Of a stretch of 14,546 nucleotides of DNA, positions 6,377 to 12,965 are shown one piece after another. Under the pieces are notes generated by a model, which did no database searches, was not told where the DNA came from, and was given only the letters and a program-made list of their open reading frames with translations. The translations under genes and the position numbers were made by a program. The stretch spans positions 1 to 14,546 of the forward strand of contig JASLEM010000571.1 of NCBI GenBank assembly GCA_030151165.1. The letters are read 5' to 3'. How positions within the stretch are numbered: position 1 is the stretch's first letter; every line of letters begins with the position of its first letter. This DNA is from Burkholderiaceae bacterium. GTDB lineage: Bacteria; Pseudomonadota; Gammaproteobacteria; Burkholderiales; Burkholderiaceae.

Positions 6377-6739
6377 TCACTCGCCCGCGGCGGCGGCCTG
6401 CAGCGTCTTGCCCCACGTGGACAGCGCGCCCAGCACCGGCAGCACGGCGCGGCCCGCATCGGTCAGCAGGTACTCCATGCGCGGCGGACGCGCTTCGTAG
6501 AGGCGGCGCTGAACCAGGCCATGCCGCTCGAGCGACACCAGCCGCGCGGACAGCGTGTTGGGCGCGCAGCCGACGAGCGACTCGATGAAGTCCTGGAAGC
6601 GGCGCGACGGGTGGCGCGCGAGGTCGCGCAGGATCAGGATCGTCCACTTCTCGCCGATCACCTCCAGCGCGGCGGCGACCGGGCAGGCCGGCACCGGGAC
6701 GGTGATGTTGGCGTACGGGTTGACGCGAGAGGCAGCCAT
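6377..6739 (-). CDS. HxlR-family (winged helix) transcriptional regulator
   Basis: This 120-residue protein matches HxlR/YodB-type winged-helix regulators in length and sequence. It has the conserved N-terminal cysteine (ACPVAAALEVIGEKW, Cys19), then WTILILRDL, RRFQDFIESLVGCAPNTLSA (recognition region, with Cys58), RLVSLERHGLVQRRLY and MEYLLTDAGRAVLPVL. In several family members the N-terminal cysteine senses electrophiles or oxidants; that is established for relatives, not shown here. The frame is open to 6826, but I chose the ATG at 6739 because the family motif begins about 18 residues later and the upstream stretch covers the divergent promoter. No clear ribosome site precedes it, so leaderless or weak initiation is possible. 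It is divergent from a short-chain dehydrogenase gene, the usual layout for an HxlR repressor and its target. Confidence 0.88.
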   Translation of the reverse strand: MAASRVNPYANITVPVPACPVAAALEVIGEKWTILILRDLARHPSRRFQDFIESLVGCAPNTLSARLVSLERHGLVQRRLYEARPPRMEYLLTDAGRAVLPVLGALSTWGKTLQAAAAGE

Positions 6740-6774
6740 GGGACGGATGATATCCGAAGTCCCTTCGATGCAGA

Positions 6775-6801
6775 TAGTCACTACATCTTTTATAGTCATT
6801 A
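6775..6801. promoter_or_regulatory. Paired TAGTCAYTA sites, candidate HxlR operator
   Basis: TAGTCACTA (6775-6783, palindromic around its central base) and TAGTCATTA (6793-6801) are spaced 18 bases apart, start to start, in the 134-base gap between the divergent HxlR and SDR genes. The ACTA (6780-6783) / TAGT (6793-6796) arms also form an inverted repeat, similar in type to the ACTA/TAGT-containing boxes bound by known YodB/HxlR-type repressors. The block is AT-rich in otherwise GC-rich DNA and includes a TATAGT box that could be a -10 for the SDR gene. Binding by the adjacent HxlR protein is inferred. Confidence 0.5.
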
Positions 6802-6873
6802 CCGTCGATGAACTGACCCATCGCACCGAACACGCCGGGCGCCCCGCGCGCCACTTCTCGAAAAGGAACGACC

Positions 6874-7647
6874 ATGACCCTCAACCTCCAAGGCAAGACC
6901 GCCCTCGTCACCGGCGGCAACAGCGGCATCGGCCTCGCCACCGCGCACCTGCTGATCCGCCGCGGCGCGCGCGTCGCCATCACCGGGCGCGACCGCGCGA
7001 AGCTCGACGAGGCCGCCGCCGAACTCGGCGCCGGCGTGCTGGCGCTGCAGGCCGACCTCACCGATCCCGCCGCGCTGGCGCAGGTCGCCACATCCGTCGG
7101 CGAGGCGTTCGGCCGCCTGGACATCCTGTTCGCCAACGCCGGCATCTCCGGCCCGACACCGCTCGGCGCGACCACGCTCGCGGCGTTCCAGGACATCATC
7201 GACACCAACCTGACCGCCGTCTTCTTCACGGTGCAGTCGCTGATGCCGCTGATGGGCGACGGGGGTGCGATCGTGCTGAACGGATCGGTGATGCGCGAAC
7301 TCGGCACGCCGGGCTCGGCCGCCTACTCGGCGACCAAGGGTGCGGTGAGCAGCATGGCCAAGGTGTTCGCGTCGGAGCTCGCGCCGCGCGGCATCCGCGT
7401 CAACACCGTGATCCCCGGCGGCACGCGCACGCCGATCTGGACGCGCGGCGCCCGCGCCGGCGCGACGATCGACGGCACCGAGAAGGCGATGGCGCCGCGC
7501 ATCGCGCTCGGCCGATTCGCCGAGGCCGACGAGGTCGCGCAGGCCGCCGTGTTCCTGGCGGCGACGCCCGGCATCACCGCGGCGGAGATCGTCGTCGACG
7601 GCGGCACGACCGGCGCGCCGTGGGGCGGCCCGATGTTCCGCGCCTGA
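6874..7647 (+). CDS. Short-chain dehydrogenase/reductase (SDR family)
   Basis: This 257-residue cytoplasmic oxidoreductase is a classical SDR. It has the Rossmann motif TGGNSGIG (13-20), Asp61 in ADLTD, NAG at 88-90, Asn112, the catalytic Ser138, and Tyr151 with Lys155 (YSATK). PGGTRTPIW follows near 181-189. Arg39 after the second strand (TGRD) suggests a preference for NADP(H). The C-terminus GGTTGAPWGG is typical of a subgroup often found next to HxlR or TetR regulators. Start ATG 6874 has AAGGA six bases upstream. The substrate cannot be read from the sequence; relatives are annotated loosely as oxidoreductases of carbonyl compounds. Expression is probably controlled by the divergent HxlR protein. 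Confidence 0.92.
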   Translation: MTLNLQGKTALVTGGNSGIGLATAHLLIRRGARVAITGRDRAKLDEAAAELGAGVLALQADLTDPAALAQVATSVGEAFGRLDILFANAGISGPTPLGATTLAAFQDIIDTNLTAVFFTVQSLMPLMGDGGAIVLNGSVMRELGTPGSAAYSATKGAVSSMAKVFASELAPRGIRVNTVIPGGTRTPIWTRGARAGATIDGTEKAMAPRIALGRFAEADEVAQAAVFLAATPGITAAEIVVDGGTTGAPWGGPMFRA

Positions 7648-7673
7648 CGCGCGCGAGGCGTCGGCAACGCGCC

Positions 7674-7701
7674 GGCGTGCTCAGCGGGCGTTGAGCACGT
7701 C
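7674..7701. terminator. Hairpin between convergent SDR and cytochrome genes
   Basis: An eight-base perfect stem (CGTGCTCA at 7676-7683, TGAGCACG at 7692-7699), with a further G-T and G-C pair outside it, encloses an eight-base loop. It overlaps the last codons and the stop of the triheme cytochrome gene and lies 26 bases after the SDR stop. It could serve both strands as a terminator although neither side has a T-run. Confidence 0.45.
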
Positions 7702-8979
7702 CAGCGCGCTGACGGCGGGCGCGTTGTTGCCCCAGGCGCTGCGCACGTAGGTCGCGAGCGCCGCGATATCGTCGTTGTTCATCGCCTGGCCGAACGGCGG
7801 CATGCCGAACGGCCGCGGGTTGCCGGCGGTCGTCGGCGCGAAGCCGCCGTGGACGATGACGTGCACGAGGTTCGCCGGCGACGCGAGCTGCACGAGCCGG
7901 TTGCCCGCGAGCGCGACGTAGGCCACGCCGTTCGCGCCGTCCCGCGCGCCGCCGACCTCGCCGCCCTCGCCCTTCGGGCCGTGGCAGGCGGCGCAGCGCT
8001 CCGTGTACAGCGCCGCGCCGCGCGCGCTGGCCGGCGCGACGGCCGCGAGCGCGTGCGGCGCCGTCTGCGGCAGGCTCTTGAGGAAGACGGTCATCGCGGC
8101 GAGGTCGTCGTCGCTCAGGTACTGCGTGCTGCGGAACACGACCTCCGCCATCGGCCCCAGCGCCGCGCCGCGCGGCGTGATGCCGGTCTTGAACAGTGCA
8201 GCGACTTCCTCCGACGGCCAGTCCGCGACACCGGCCTCGCTGGCCGACTCGAGCGACGGCGCGTACCAGTTCTGCATCGGGATCAGGCCGCCGCTCAGCT
8301 CGAGGCTGTCGCTGGTCGCGCCGAAGCGGTTGCGCGGCGAGTGGCAGGCCGAGCAGTGGCCCAGCGCGCGTACGAGGTAGGCGCCGCGGTTCCATTGCAC
8401 CGATTGCTCGACGACCGGCTCGTACACGCCCGGCGTGAAGAACAGCGCGCGCCAGACCGCGAGCGAGGCCTGGAGGTCGTACGGGAAGTCGAGCGCGTGC
8501 ATGCGGTTCGGCTGCGCGACCGGCAGTTGCGTGCGCAGGAACGCGTAGATCGCGTCGGAGTCGGCACGCGTGATCTCGGTGAAGTTCGGGTACGGGAAGG
8601 CCGGGTAGAGCAGCCGGCCGTCGGCGGAACGGCCGTTGTGCAGCGCGCGCCAGAACAGCGCGGGCGTCCAGTCGCCGATGCCGGTCCGGGCGTCCGGCGT
8701 GAGGTTGCTGGCGTAGACGGTGCCGAACGGCGTCTGGATGCCCTTGCCGCCGGCGTACGGCGCGCCGCCGCGGTCGGTGTGGCACGCCGCGCAGTTGCCG
8801 GCGCGCGCCAGGTAGGCGCCGCGCTGGATCTGCTCGGGCGTCGCGACGGCGGTGCCGGCCTGCAACCCCTGGACGTCCTCGCCGCGCAGGTTCAGCCACA
8901 CGACCAGCACGGAGAGCAGCACGACGATGCCCACCAGCAGCGTGAGCAGGCGCGGCCAGGTGAAGCGCACCGAGCTCAT
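7681..8979 (-). CDS. Membrane-anchored triheme cytochrome c
   Basis: This 432-residue protein begins with a single membrane segment (about 10-28, LLTLLVGIVVLLSVLVVWL) that is either a signal anchor or an uncleaved signal. A periplasmic part with three c-type heme sites follows: CAACH at 63-67, CSACH at 209-213 and CAACH at 329-333. Spacing and motifs (RGAYLARAGNCAACH; GAYLVRALGHCSACHSPRN; GAALYTERCAACHGPKGEGG) match the triheme cytochrome subunits of membrane alcohol, gluconate and aldehyde dehydrogenases. These pass electrons from a periplasmic dehydrogenase to quinone or to the oxidase chain. The ATG at 8979 overlaps the upstream cytochrome stop (ATGA); the longer frame from 9567 is shadow. 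No dehydrogenase partner lies next to it here, so its electron donor is unknown. Confidence 0.9.
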   Translation of the reverse strand: MSSVRFTWPRLLTLLVGIVVLLSVLVVWLNLRGEDVQGLQAGTAVATPEQIQRGAYLARAGNCAACHTDRGGAPYAGGKGIQTPFGTVYASNLTPDARTGIGDWTPALFWRALHNGRSADGRLLYPAFPYPNFTEITRADSDAIYAFLRTQLPVAQPNRMHALDFPYDLQASLAVWRALFFTPGVYEPVVEQSVQWNRGAYLVRALGHCSACHSPRNRFGATSDSLELSGGLIPMQNWYAPSLESASEAGVADWPSEEVAALFKTGITPRGAALGPMAEVVFRSTQYLSDDDLAAMTVFLKSLPQTAPHALAAVAPASARGAALYTERCAACHGPKGEGGEVGGARDGANGVAYVALAGNRLVQLASPANLVHVIVHGGFAPTTAGNPRPFGMPPFGQAMNNDDIAALATYVRSAWGNNAPAVSALDVLNAR

Positions 8980-9749
8980 GGCGACACGCTCCCGCACGCC
9001 ATCGGCAACGGTCGCGGCAGCGCATCGGCCGACGCCGGCGGCGCGGTGACCGGCTGCGACGACAGCCACGTGGCGACGACGCTGATCTCCATCGGCGTCA
9101 GCGAGGTCGCGATCTTCGCCATGCAATCGGGCGCGAGCGCCTTGCGCTGGCCGGTGCGCCACGAGCCGAACTGCTCGATCAGGTAGGAGCGCGGCAGGCC
9201 CAGCAGGCCCGGCACGGCCGGCGCGACGCCGGTCATCGCGGCACCATGGCACTGCACGCAGGCCGGGATGCCGTGCTCGGGGTCGCCGCGGCGCACGAGG
9301 GCCTCGCCCTGCGCGAGCGCGTCCTGCGGCGCGCCTTCGGTTCGCGGTGCCGCGTAAGGCACGTCGAGCGACGCGAAATAGTTTGCGATCTCGTGCAGGT
9401 AGTCGTCCGACATCTGCTCGACGAGGTAGGCCATCGTCGAATTGGTACGGCGGCCGGCGCGGAAATTGTCCAGCTGGTTGAACAGGTAGCCCGCCGGCTT
9501 GCCCGCGATGCGCGGAAAGAATCCCTGATCGGTCGCCCGCCCTTCCTTGCCGTGGCACGCGCTGCACGGTTGCACGCGCTGCGCGATGGTGTCGGGGACG
9601 ACGATCGGCGGGTTCGCCGGCGCGCCGGACGCCGCCCCGCCGGCCAGCAGCGATATCGCCAGCGACGCCGCCAACGAGCGCGCGACGCGGCGCGCGCGCG
9701 TCACGCGTGCGAGCGAACGGTGGAAGAGAGAGGAGCGCGGCAAAGTCAT
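8976..9749 (-). CDS. Diheme cytochrome c, c4-like
   Basis: This 257-residue exported protein has two heme c sites, CSACH at 62-66 and CVQCH at 164-168, each in a c4-type half (QPCSACHGKEGRATDQGFFPRIAG; IPACVQCHGAAMTGVAPAVPGL). Distal methionines are plausible at STMAYLVEQM and in the second half. An Arg-rich N-terminus, a hydrophobic stretch (about 26-40) and Ala-rich residues give a signal peptide with likely cleavage near residue 43. I prefer the ATG at 9749, with GGAG four bases upstream, over the ATG at 9803. The earlier start adds an Arg/Pro-rich stretch ahead of the signal. The gene overlaps the triheme cytochrome by four bases, so the two form one unit and probably one periplasmic electron relay. 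It is longer than classical c4 (about 190-210 residues mature). Confidence 0.88.
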   Translation of the reverse strand: MTLPRSSLFHRSLARVTRARRVARSLAASLAISLLAGGAASGAPANPPIVVPDTIAQRVQPCSACHGKEGRATDQGFFPRIAGKPAGYLFNQLDNFRAGRRTNSTMAYLVEQMSDDYLHEIANYFASLDVPYAAPRTEGAPQDALAQGEALVRRGDPEHGIPACVQCHGAAMTGVAPAVPGLLGLPRSYLIEQFGSWRTGQRKALAPDCMAKIATSLTPMEISVVATWLSSQPVTAPPASADALPRPLPMACGSVSP

Positions 9750-9804
9750 CGGGCTCCGACTGTGCCCGGGTTCGCGCCGCGGCGATAGCCTGGGTTTCAG
9801 CAAT

Positions 9805-9838
9805 GCGGCGTCGGCGCGACTTCGGGCCCGACCGCCGC
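9805..9838 (-). terminator. Hairpin after the glc operon
   Basis: GCGGCGTCGG (9805-9814) pairs with CCGAC (9828-9832) and GCCGC (9834-9838), giving a ten-base-pair stem with one bulged C. It lies 17 bases beyond the stop of the last gene of the minus-strand glc unit. After it, the minus strand reads ATTGCTGAAACCC, with no real T-run, so it is a candidate terminator of moderate quality. The 105-base gap also contains the leader of the diheme cytochrome gene. Confidence 0.4.
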
Positions 9839-9854
9839 CCCGGCCTTCAGCCCT

Positions 9855-10553
9855 TCACGCCTTCACCCACGGGAAGCCGCGCTTGTAGCGCTGCAGCATC
9901 TGCGTGTTGCCCTGCTCGAAGAACTCCTTCGTCACCGAGCCCTCGTTGCCGCCGAGGCAGTACTGCACCGTGTAGCGCCCCGTGCAGTCGAACGCGGCGA
10001 AGTTCTGCATCATCACCTGCGCGAACACGCGGTCCTGGCCCCACTTGCCGTGCCACACGTGCGCGGCCTGCAGCAGCACGTCGCGGCGCAGGCAGTACGA
10101 GTTGGTGTCGATCAGGTGCGCCTTCGTGAACGCCGGCCACTTGCCCAGGCTCTCGCAGTCGTCGCGGCAGATGAACGCACCGTCCGCGTCGCAGATGTTG
10201 CGCAGCGCGTAGCACCACTGCAGGCGGCGGGCGGCCAGCAGGTCGACGCACTGCGCGACGTGCTCCGGCGCGAAGAAGTTGTCCTGGTCGAGGAACAGCA
10301 CGTGATCCTCGTCGACCAGGTGCGCGAACGCGGCGTAGATGCGGTGGCCGTAGAAGCCGTCAGCCCCGACGTTGCGCGGCAGCACGCAGACCGGGACGTC
10401 GACGCCGCGCAGGACGTCGGCGACGCGCTCGCGATACGCCTCGCCGTCGCAGACGACGTAGCAGGCCGTCGGCGACGTCTGCGCCAGCACGCTCTCGACG
10501 GCGCGACGCAGCGACGGCGCGCCCGTCGTCGGGATGATGACGACCGCGCTCAC
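9855..10553 (-). CDS. Small glycosyltransferase-like protein (GT-A fold, family 2-like)
   Basis: This 232-residue soluble protein starts like family 2 glycosyltransferases (VVIIPTTGAPSLRRAVESVL, residues 4-23). It has a DxD-like metal/nucleotide-sugar site in FLDQDNFF (Asp89, Asp91) and a C-terminal WHGKWGQDRVF block (168-177) whose Asp174 could be the acceptor-side base. No membrane segment or second domain is visible. The start is GTG 10553, preceded by GAGAGG about eight bases upstream. It overlaps the glcF stop by four bases (GTGA), so translation is coupled to glycolate oxidase. A sugar-transfer role in a glycolate oxidase operon is unexpected; donor and acceptor are unknown. The glycosyltransferase-like fold is fairly well supported by motifs, the activity is not. 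Confidence 0.72.
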   Translation of the reverse strand: MSAVVIIPTTGAPSLRRAVESVLAQTSPTACYVVCDGEAYRERVADVLRGVDVPVCVLPRNVGADGFYGHRIYAAFAHLVDEDHVLFLDQDNFFAPEHVAQCVDLLAARRLQWCYALRNICDADGAFICRDDCESLGKWPAFTKAHLIDTNSYCLRRDVLLQAAHVWHGKWGQDRVFAQVMMQNFAAFDCTGRYTVQYCLGGNEGSVTKEFFEQGNTQMLQRYKRGFPWVKA

Positions 10554-11848
10554 CCGGCCAGCCTCTCGTCGACCAGCTCGATCCAGTGCTTCACGGGCGT
10601 GCGCGTGCCCGACTGCAGGTGCGAGATGCAGCCGATGTTGGCCGACACGATCGCGCGCGGCGCAGGCTGCGCGGCGGCCAGCGCGGCGAGCTTGCGATCG
10701 CGCAGCGCGGTCGCGAGCTCGGGCTGCAGCACCGAGTACGTGCCGGCGGAGCCGCAGCACAGGTGGCTCTCGGTGGCGGCGAGCTTCACGTCGAAGTCGA
10801 GCGCGCGCAGCATCTGCTCGACGCCGCCGCGCAGCTGTTGCCCGTGCTGCAGCGTGCACGGCGGATGGAAGACGAGCGGCGCGGGCGCCTGCTCGGGCGT
10901 CTGCGCGGCGCGGCGCTCGCGCACGCCTTGCCAGTGCGCCATCAGCTGCGGCATCAGGCCGTCCAGCACTTCGCTCAGGTCCTTCGCCGCGGCGCTGACG
11001 CGGCGCGCCTTCTCGGCGTAGTCGGGGTCGTGCGCGAGCGCGTGGCCGTAGTCCTTCACGGTGACGCCGCAGCCCGACGCGTTCATGACGATCGCCTCGA
11101 CCGCGCCGGCGTCCGTCAACCCGGCGACCCAGGGCCACCACGCGTCGATGTTGCGGCGCATGTCGGCCAGGCCGCCCGCGTGGTCGCCGCCGTGGTCGCG
11201 CACCGCGCCGCAGCAGCCGGCGCCGTCGGGGACGATGGTCTGCACGCCGGCCAGATCGAGCACGCGCGCGGTTGCGGCGTTGATGTTGGGCTTCATCGCG
11301 GGTTGCACGCAGCCCATCAGCATCAGCACCTTGCGCGCGTGCGTGCGCTGCGGCCAGAGCGCCTCGCGCGGCGAGCTCGCGCTGTCCGACTTCGACGGCA
11401 CCTTCGCCTTCAACGTGGCCGGCAGCAGCGGCCGCACCGCCTGCCCGAGCTTCATCGCGGGCCCGAAGACCGGCGACGTCAGCCCCTCGCGCAGCAGCCA
11501 CCGCGTCGCGCGTTCGCCGGCGGGCCGCGGCACCTTGGCGTCGACGACGCGCCGGCCGATCTCGACGAGGTGGCCGTATTCGACGCCCGACGGGCAGGTC
11601 GTCTCGCAGTTGCGGCAGGTGAGGCAGCGATCGAGGTGCAGCTGCGTCGAGCGCGTCGGCGTCTCGCCCTCGAGCACCTGCTTCATCAGGTAGATGCGGC
11701 CGCGCGGGCCGTCGAGCTCGTCGCCGAGCAGTTGGTAGGTCGGGCAGGTGGCCGTGCAGAAGCCGCAGTGCACGCACTTGCGCAGGATCGCCTCGGCTTC
11801 GATGCCATCGGGCGTGCCGGCGAATTCGGGGGCGAGCTTGGTCTGCAT
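10550..11848 (-). CDS. glcF: Glycolate oxidase iron-sulphur subunit
   Basis: This 432-residue protein carries electrons from the flavin subunits of glycolate oxidase to the membrane quinone pool. Its N-terminus holds two [4Fe-4S] ferredoxin motifs: CVHCGFCTATCP (Cys25, 28, 31, 35) and CLTCRNCETTCP (Cys75, 78, 81, 85). Two cysteine-rich CCG-type domains follow (VLMLMGCVQPAMKPN, DGAGCCGAVRDHGG; HPPCTLQH, ESHLCCGSAGTYS). Length equals that of GlcF in Escherichia coli to within a few residues as I recall it (about 407). It follows glcE after six bases and shares a GTGA overlap with the downstream glycosyltransferase-like gene. No strong ribosome site is seen before the ATG, consistent with coupled translation. 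Confidence 0.95.
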   Translation of the reverse strand: MQTKLAPEFAGTPDGIEAEAILRKCVHCGFCTATCPTYQLLGDELDGPRGRIYLMKQVLEGETPTRSTQLHLDRCLTCRNCETTCPSGVEYGHLVEIGRRVVDAKVPRPAGERATRWLLREGLTSPVFGPAMKLGQAVRPLLPATLKAKVPSKSDSASSPREALWPQRTHARKVLMLMGCVQPAMKPNINAATARVLDLAGVQTIVPDGAGCCGAVRDHGGDHAGGLADMRRNIDAWWPWVAGLTDAGAVEAIVMNASGCGVTVKDYGHALAHDPDYAEKARRVSAAAKDLSEVLDGLMPQLMAHWQGVRERRAAQTPEQAPAPLVFHPPCTLQHGQQLRGGVEQMLRALDFDVKLAATESHLCCGSAGTYSVLQPELATALRDRKLAALAAAQPAPRAIVSANIGCISHLQSGTRTPVKHWIELVDERLAG

Positions 11849-11854
11849 GGGAGG

Positions 11855-12961
11855 TCAGGAATGGATCGGGCGGCCGGGCTCGAACACGCCGCGCGGGTCG
11901 AACGATTCTCGCAGGCGCGCGTGGATCTGCTGCAGCGCGGCGGGCAGCGGCGTCGGGTTCAGCGCGCCCGTGCCGGGCAGGCCGCCGAGCGTGCGCAGCG
12001 CGCTGCCGCCGGCGCGCACGGCGGCGTCGGCGACCTTCGCGTCGTCGGCCGCGGCGATCACCCAGCGCTGGCCGCCGCCCCACTCGATCATCGTGTCGTC
12101 GAACGCGGGCAGCACCGGCGTCGTCGGCGGCACCGAGAGCCGCCACAGCGCGCGCTGGCGCGTCTCGACCGCCTGCTGCGCGTCGACGAAGAACTCGTCG
12201 CGCTGGTCGCGCAGGCCGTCCCAGAACGCGCCGGCGAGCGCGCCGGGGATCGTCTCGCCGCCCATCTTCCGCGCGGCCGACGCCACCGCGGCATTCGCGC
12301 CGCGCAGTCGCACGGCGAGGGTGTCGCGCCACCAGACGCTCGCGTTCAGCGGCAGCGGCTGGCCGGCCCACGCGTGGAGCTGCTCGAGCGCCTCGGCCTG
12401 CGCCATGTCGAAGCGCAGCGTCAGCGTGGCGGGCGGCATCGGCAGCACCTTCAGCGACACCTCGCAGATCGCGCCGAGCGCGCCCCACGAGCCGGCGAGC
12501 AGGCGCGAGACGTCGTAGCCCGCGACGTTCTTCATCACCTGGCCGCCGAAATGCATCAGCTCGCCGCGGCCATTCAGCAGCAGCACGCCCAGCACGTAGT
12601 CCCGCACGCCGCCGACCGCCGCGCGCCCCGGGCCCGCGAGGCCCGCGGCGACCATCCCGCCGACCGTGCCGGCCAGCCGTCCGCGCTCGTCGGCGAAGCG
12701 CGGCGGGTCGAACGGCAGGCACTGCCCGCGCTCGGCGAGCACGCGCTCGAGCTCGACCAGCAGCGTGCCGGCGCGCGCGGTGACGACCAGCTCGCTCGGC
12801 GCGTAGTCCACGATGCCGGCGTGCGCGCGCAGGTCCAGCGTCGCGGCGTCGGGGAGGCCGGCCATGAAGCTCTTGGTGTCGCCGCCGCGGATGCGCAGCT
12901 TCTCGCCCGTTTCGGACGCCTCGCGCACGCGCGCCGCGAGGCCGATCGATGCATCGCTCAT
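11855..12961 (-). CDS. glcE: Glycolate oxidase FAD-binding subunit
   Basis: This 368-residue flavoprotein of the FAD-linked oxidase (PCMH-fold) group is the second flavin subunit of glycolate oxidase, which converts glycolate to glyoxylate. It has the FAD-binding loop LRIRGGDTKSF (22-32), the glycine-rich part AGTVGGMVAAGLAGPGR (97-113) with GGVRDYVLG, and the QVMKNVAGYDVSRLLAGSWG block (141-160), which is the GlcE hallmark. The end RESFDPRGVFEPGR is the usual FAD-linked oxidase C-terminal motif. ATG 12961 starts four bases after the TAG stop of glcD. There is no strong ribosome site, so expression probably depends on glcD translation. Confidence 0.95.
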   Translation of the reverse strand: MSDASIGLAARVREASETGEKLRIRGGDTKSFMAGLPDAATLDLRAHAGIVDYAPSELVVTARAGTLLVELERVLAERGQCLPFDPPRFADERGRLAGTVGGMVAAGLAGPGRAAVGGVRDYVLGVLLLNGRGELMHFGGQVMKNVAGYDVSRLLAGSWGALGAICEVSLKVLPMPPATLTLRFDMAQAEALEQLHAWAGQPLPLNASVWWRDTLAVRLRGANAAVASAARKMGGETIPGALAGAFWDGLRDQRDEFFVDAQQAVETRQRALWRLSVPPTTPVLPAFDDTMIEWGGGQRWVIAAADDAKVADAAVRAGGSALRTLGGLPGTGALNPTPLPAALQQIHARLRESFDPRGVFEPGRPIHS

Positions 12962-12965
12962 CGTT

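Noticed and set aside
9855..12722. One 955-residue minus-strand protein ending in the glycosyltransferase-like sequence
   Set aside because: Only the last 232 residues look like a protein; the rest is the out-of-frame shadow of glcE and glcF.
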